A stretch of 64,000 nt of DNA from Eggerthella timonensis (GTDB lineage Bacteria; Actinomycetota; Coriobacteriia; Coriobacteriales; Eggerthellaceae), in assembly GCF_900184265.1 (NCBI RefSeq), contig NZ_FXXA01000002.1:2032539-2096538 (forward strand), written 5' to 3'. The translations under genes were made by a program, and so were the position numbers. Of the stretch, positions 61,141-64,000 are shown in pieces. The stretch's first letter is position 1; each line of letters opens with the position of its first letter. The notes beneath the pieces were generated by a model. It ran no database searches and was not told the DNA's origin. It saw nothing but the letters and a program-made list of their open reading frames with translations.

Positions 61141-62373
61141 ATGGAAACAGAGGCCACAGTTTCAGAGTTTCAGAACATGCTTTCCGCGCGTGGCGTAAGC
61201 CGCCGCAGTTTCATGAAACTTTGCGGCGCCGTTGCGGTCGCGGCCGGATTGTCCGAGCTCGCTGCCCCGCGCGTGGCGCAGGCCCTCGAGAAGTCCGTGA
61301 TTGGCGCAACGAAGGGCAAGCTGTATCCGGTTATCTGGATCGAAGGCGCGTCGTGCACGGGTTGTACCGAGTCGTTTGCCCAGGTTGAGACGCCGGATGC
61401 GGCTTCAATCGTGCTGGACATGATCTCGCTCAACTACTCCGAGACCCTGTCGGCGGCTGCCGGCTGGTCGATGGAGGAGGCCAAGGAGCAGACGATCGAG
61501 GCCGGCAACTACATCCTCGTGTACGAGGGTGCCGTGCTGGAAGGCTGGGGCGGCCAGGCGCTGCGCGTGGCCGACAAGCCCGGTACGGAGCATCTGATCG
61601 AGGCTGCCGAGAAAGCCAACGCCGTCGTCGCGTTGGGCTCCTGCGCAGTGAACGGCGGATGGATGGGCGCCAACCCCAACCAGGCGGGCGCGCTCGGCGT
61701 GCAGGCGTTCCTCAAGAAGGCCGGCATCGACACGCCGGTCGTGAACGTCCCCGGCTGCCCGGCCAACCCCGAGTGGCTCGTGGCGGTCCTGGCGGACGTC
61801 ATCTTGCTCGAGAAGCTTCCCGCGCTCAACGGCGAGAACAAGCCTGCCGGCATCTTCGACCAGACGATCCATGACAACTGCGAGCGTCGCGGCCATTTCG
61901 AGAACGGCGAGTTCGTCTACAAGTTCGGCTCCGAGGAAGAGGCCAAGGGCTACTGCCTGTACCCGCTCGGCTGCCGCGGCCCGCAGACGAAGTCGAACTG
62001 CGGCGTGGTGCTGTGGAACAACCGTCGCAGCTGGTGCGTGCAGTCCGGCGCTCCCTGCATCGGTTGCTGCGAGGCCAACCCGAACGATCCCGGCCACAAC
62101 TGGGTCGAGGTCAACACCCCGTTCTACAAGCGCCATCGCGACCTGCGCATCGGCGACTGGATGGTCCAGCCCGGCACGATCGCCCTCGGCATCACCGGCC
62201 TGCTGGCTGCGGCCCTCGTGGTGCACGGCTTCGGCATGAAGATGACCGGCCGCATGGACGGCGGCGCGGACTTCGAGAAGGTGCGCGGCTGGGACGCGAA
62301 GCATCCCGACAAGTCCATCGGCAAGTACGACGAAGCCGACCTTAAAAACGACGACAAAAAAGAAGGGAGGTAA
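61141..62373 (+). CDS. hyaA: Periplasmic uptake [NiFe] hydrogenase small subunit (group 1)
   Basis: 410 residues; AGGAGG sits 8 bp before the ATG. Tat signal VSRRSFMKLCG at about residues 19-30. Cluster ligands are visible in EGASCTGCTESF, LGSCAVNGG, VPGCPANPE, then in the C-terminal half (HDNCERR, YCLYPLGCRGPQTKSNC and SWCVQSGAPCIGC). A C-terminal membrane helix (PGTIALGITGLLAAALVVHGFGM) anchors it outside. It oxidises H2 and passes electrons to a membrane quinone path; no cytochrome b gene is seen inside the window. Confidence 0.95.
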   Translation: METEATVSEFQNMLSARGVSRRSFMKLCGAVAVAAGLSELAAPRVAQALEKSVIGATKGKLYPVIWIEGASCTGCTESFAQVETPDAASIVLDMISLNYSETLSAAAGWSMEEAKEQTIEAGNYILVYEGAVLEGWGGQALRVADKPGTEHLIEAAEKANAVVALGSCAVNGGWMGANPNQAGALGVQAFLKKAGIDTPVVNVPGCPANPEWLVAVLADVILLEKLPALNGENKPAGIFDQTIHDNCERRGHFENGEFVYKFGSEEEAKGYCLYPLGCRGPQTKSNCGVVLWNNRRSWCVQSGAPCIGCCEANPNDPGHNWVEVNTPFYKRHRDLRIGDWMVQPGTIALGITGLLAAALVVHGFGMKMTGRMDGGADFEKVRGWDAKHPDKSIGKYDEADLKNDDKKEGR

Positions 62374-62379
62374 GCCCCT

Positions 62380-64000
62380 ATGACCCGTTCAGTCATCGAC
62401 CCGATCACCCGTATCGAAGGCCATCTCCGCGTCGAGATGGAAGTGACCAACGGCAAGGTCTCCGACGCCTGGGTGTCCGGCGGTTGCTTCCGCGGCATGG
62501 AAATGGTCGTCGAGAACCGCACGCCCGAGGACGCTGCCCAGATCGTGCAGCGCATCTGCGGCGTATGCCCGGTGTCCCACGCCCACTCGTCCGCCATCGC
62601 GGCTGAGAAAGCCTACGGCATCAAGATCTCGAACAACGCGCGCATCATCCGCAACCTGCTCGAGGGCGCGCAGTTCCTGCACAGCCACATCCTGTGGTTC
62701 TACAACCTGGCTGCCCTCGATTACGTGAACCCGCTGAACGCCCTCAAGGCCGATCCGGCGGATGCCTACGACCTCGCTCAGGCTGCCGGCACGTCCATGA
62801 ACAGCGACTTCGTCGCGCTCAAGGAGCGCCTGGCGAACTTCGCCGACAACGGCCAGCTGTCCATCTTCTCCGGCAACTGGTTCGACGCCGAGGAGGGCAC
62901 GGCTTACCAGCTGCCGCCCGAGCTCGACCTCATCTGCACGGCGCACTACCTCGAGGCCCTCACCATGCAGGCCAAGGCCTCGCAGATCTCCGCCATCATC
63001 GGCGGCAAGATGCCCCACGTCATGACGCTGGTCCCGGGCGGCACGGCCTTCGTGCCCACCGACCAGAAGCTCGACGACCTCAAGGGCCTCGTCGACGAGA
63101 TCTACACCTGGGTCGAATCGACCATGATCCCCGACACCCTCGCCATCGCGCCGTACTACATCGACGCTCTCAACTGGGGCAAGGGCTGCGGCCGCTACGT
63201 CGCCTGGGGCGTGTTCGAAGGCCAGGGCGACTACGCCAGCTACACCGAGCAGATGGCGAACCGCTACCTGCCGATGGGCGTCATCGACGACAAGCTCAAC
63301 CTGTCCGACGTGCAGGAAGACCTCATCACCGAGTACATGGGCCGCTCCTGGTACAAGGGCGACGCCACGTACGCGTCGCCGTACTTCGTCACCGAGCCGG
63401 AGTACACCGAGTACAACGTCGAGGACCGCTACACGTGGGTCAAGTGCCCCGCGTACGACGGCAAGCCCTACGAGGCCGGCGGACTCTCCCGCATCCTGGC
63501 CGCGTACAAGCGCAACGTGCCGTTCGTCGTCGAGCAGGTCGACGGCCTCCTCGAGGCGCTCGGCGCTCCCGGCCAGATCGGCGTCGCGCAGTCGACGCTC
63601 GGCCGCACCGCCGTCCGCCAGATCGAGACGCTCTACATCGCCGGCCTCATGAAGGACTGGGTCGCCGAGCTCGTCGAGGCGCTCAAGAGCGGCGACAGCG
63701 AGTACTTCCGCGAGCCGGCCACCATCACCGGTGCAGGCACGGGCTTCTGGGAGGCCCCGCGCGGCGCGCTCTACCACTCCGAGAGCGTCAAGGACGGCAA
63801 GATCGACGGCTACCAGATCATCATCCCGACGACGTGGAACCTCGCTCCGATCAACGAGAGCGGCGAGCACGGCCCGATGGAGCAGGCGCTCATCGGCAAC
63901 CCGGTGGGCGACATCGAGAAGCCGATCAACGCGCTGCGCACGGTGCACAGCTTCGACCCCTGCACGGCGTGCGCGGTGCACATCACCGAGCCGGCGACGG
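62380..64000 (+). CDS. hyaB: Periplasmic uptake [NiFe] hydrogenase large subunit (group 1), runs off window end
   Basis: 540 residues are visible, open at the right edge. AAGGGAGG precedes the ATG. The active-site ligands are RICGVCPVSH (C60, C63) and DPCTACAVH (C528, C531, H534). At least six residues follow the histidine (ITEPAT), so this subunit keeps the C-terminal extension normally cut by a maturation endopeptidase, unlike the cytosolic one at 28.3 kb. It pairs with the small subunit 6 bp upstream. Confidence 0.95.
   Translation, partial: MTRSVIDPITRIEGHLRVEMEVTNGKVSDAWVSGGCFRGMEMVVENRTPEDAAQIVQRICGVCPVSHAHSSAIAAEKAYGIKISNNARIIRNLLEGAQFLHSHILWFYNLAALDYVNPLNALKADPADAYDLAQAAGTSMNSDFVALKERLANFADNGQLSIFSGNWFDAEEGTAYQLPPELDLICTAHYLEALTMQAKASQISAIIGGKMPHVMTLVPGGTAFVPTDQKLDDLKGLVDEIYTWVESTMIPDTLAIAPYYIDALNWGKGCGRYVAWGVFEGQGDYASYTEQMANRYLPMGVIDDKLNLSDVQEDLITEYMGRSWYKGDATYASPYFVTEPEYTEYNVEDRYTWVKCPAYDGKPYEAGGLSRILAAYKRNVPFVVEQVDGLLEALGAPGQIGVAQSTLGRTAVRQIETLYIAGLMKDWVAELVEALKSGDSEYFREPATITGAGTGFWEAPRGALYHSESVKDGKIDGYQIIIPTTWNLAPINESGEHGPMEQALIGNPVGDIEKPINALRTVHSFDPCTACAVHITEPAT

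Overview
The window looks like chromosome of a GC-rich, anaerobic actinobacterium of the class Coriobacteriia, most likely Eggerthellaceae (Eggerthella or Gordonibacter-like). This is an inference from gene content: a Tat-exported molybdopterin oxidoreductase operon, a secreted flavoprotein/multiheme cytochrome pair, two different [NiFe] hydrogenases, MreBCD-PBP2-RodA and strong GC bias at third codon positions. No phage, plasmid, insertion sequence or CRISPR array was seen.

Layout. 1-1.4 kb: tail of an FAD oxidoreductase/DUF1667 operon. 1.8-9.6 kb: DEAD-box helicase, flavoprotein plus tetraheme cytochrome c with a divergent XRE regulator, a diacylglycerol glucosyltransferase-like enzyme, tRNA-Glu, a LysR regulator and a DMT transporter. 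9.6-16 kb: AddB/AddA recombination nuclease-helicase. 16.8-20.7 kb: GT2 glycosyltransferase, hybrid histidine kinase, GtrA. 20.7-25.4 kb: dCTP deaminase, rRNA methyltransferase, tRNA-Arg, cyclophilin, TPR protein, NDP kinase. 25.5-29.6 kb: four-subunit cytosolic (group 3-type) [NiFe] hydrogenase. 29.7-30.3 kb: Phd/ParE-like toxin-antitoxin pair. 30.4-37.5 kb: mreB-mreC-mreD-PBP2-rodA plus a DUF697 protein. 37.6-40.1 kb: paired radical-SAM genes. 40.2-40.5 kb: two tandem tRNA-Asp genes. 41-45.5 kb: MarR regulator and heterodimeric ABC exporter. 45.5-52.4 kb: HAD phosphatase, degenerate AAA-like protein, Rrf2 regulator, clusterless MutY, orphan NrfD, GntR, SPFH protein. 52.8-58.6 kb: six-gene molybdoenzyme operon. 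59-59.8 kb: manganese riboswitch and mntP. 59.9-60.8 kb: prephenate dehydratase. 61.1 kb to the end: group 1 uptake hydrogenase small subunit and most of the large subunit.

The redox genes form the theme: electrons from H2 (periplasmic hydrogenase at the right edge) or NAD(P)H/H2 exchange (cytosolic hydrogenase) could feed exported reductases (flavoprotein/cytochrome, molybdoenzyme). Housekeeping genes lie between these accessory loci.

The least explained structure is non-coding. Four intergenic spaces (about 1.6, 16.2, 49.6 and 58.7 kb) carry 120-150 bp inverted-repeat elements whose arms differ in sequence but stay self-complementary, around a shared internal core resembling CCCAGGTCGCG. 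A different 41-bp-arm REP-like element is at 46.3 kb, with a single related site at 52.4 kb. The most unusual coding features are a membrane-anchored protein with two C-x4-C-x4-CH motifs in the molybdoenzyme operon, a hydrogenase large subunit ending exactly at its metal-ligand motif, a MutY without its iron-sulfur cysteines, and a degenerate AAA-like protein next to an Rrf2 regulator with extra C-terminal cysteines.
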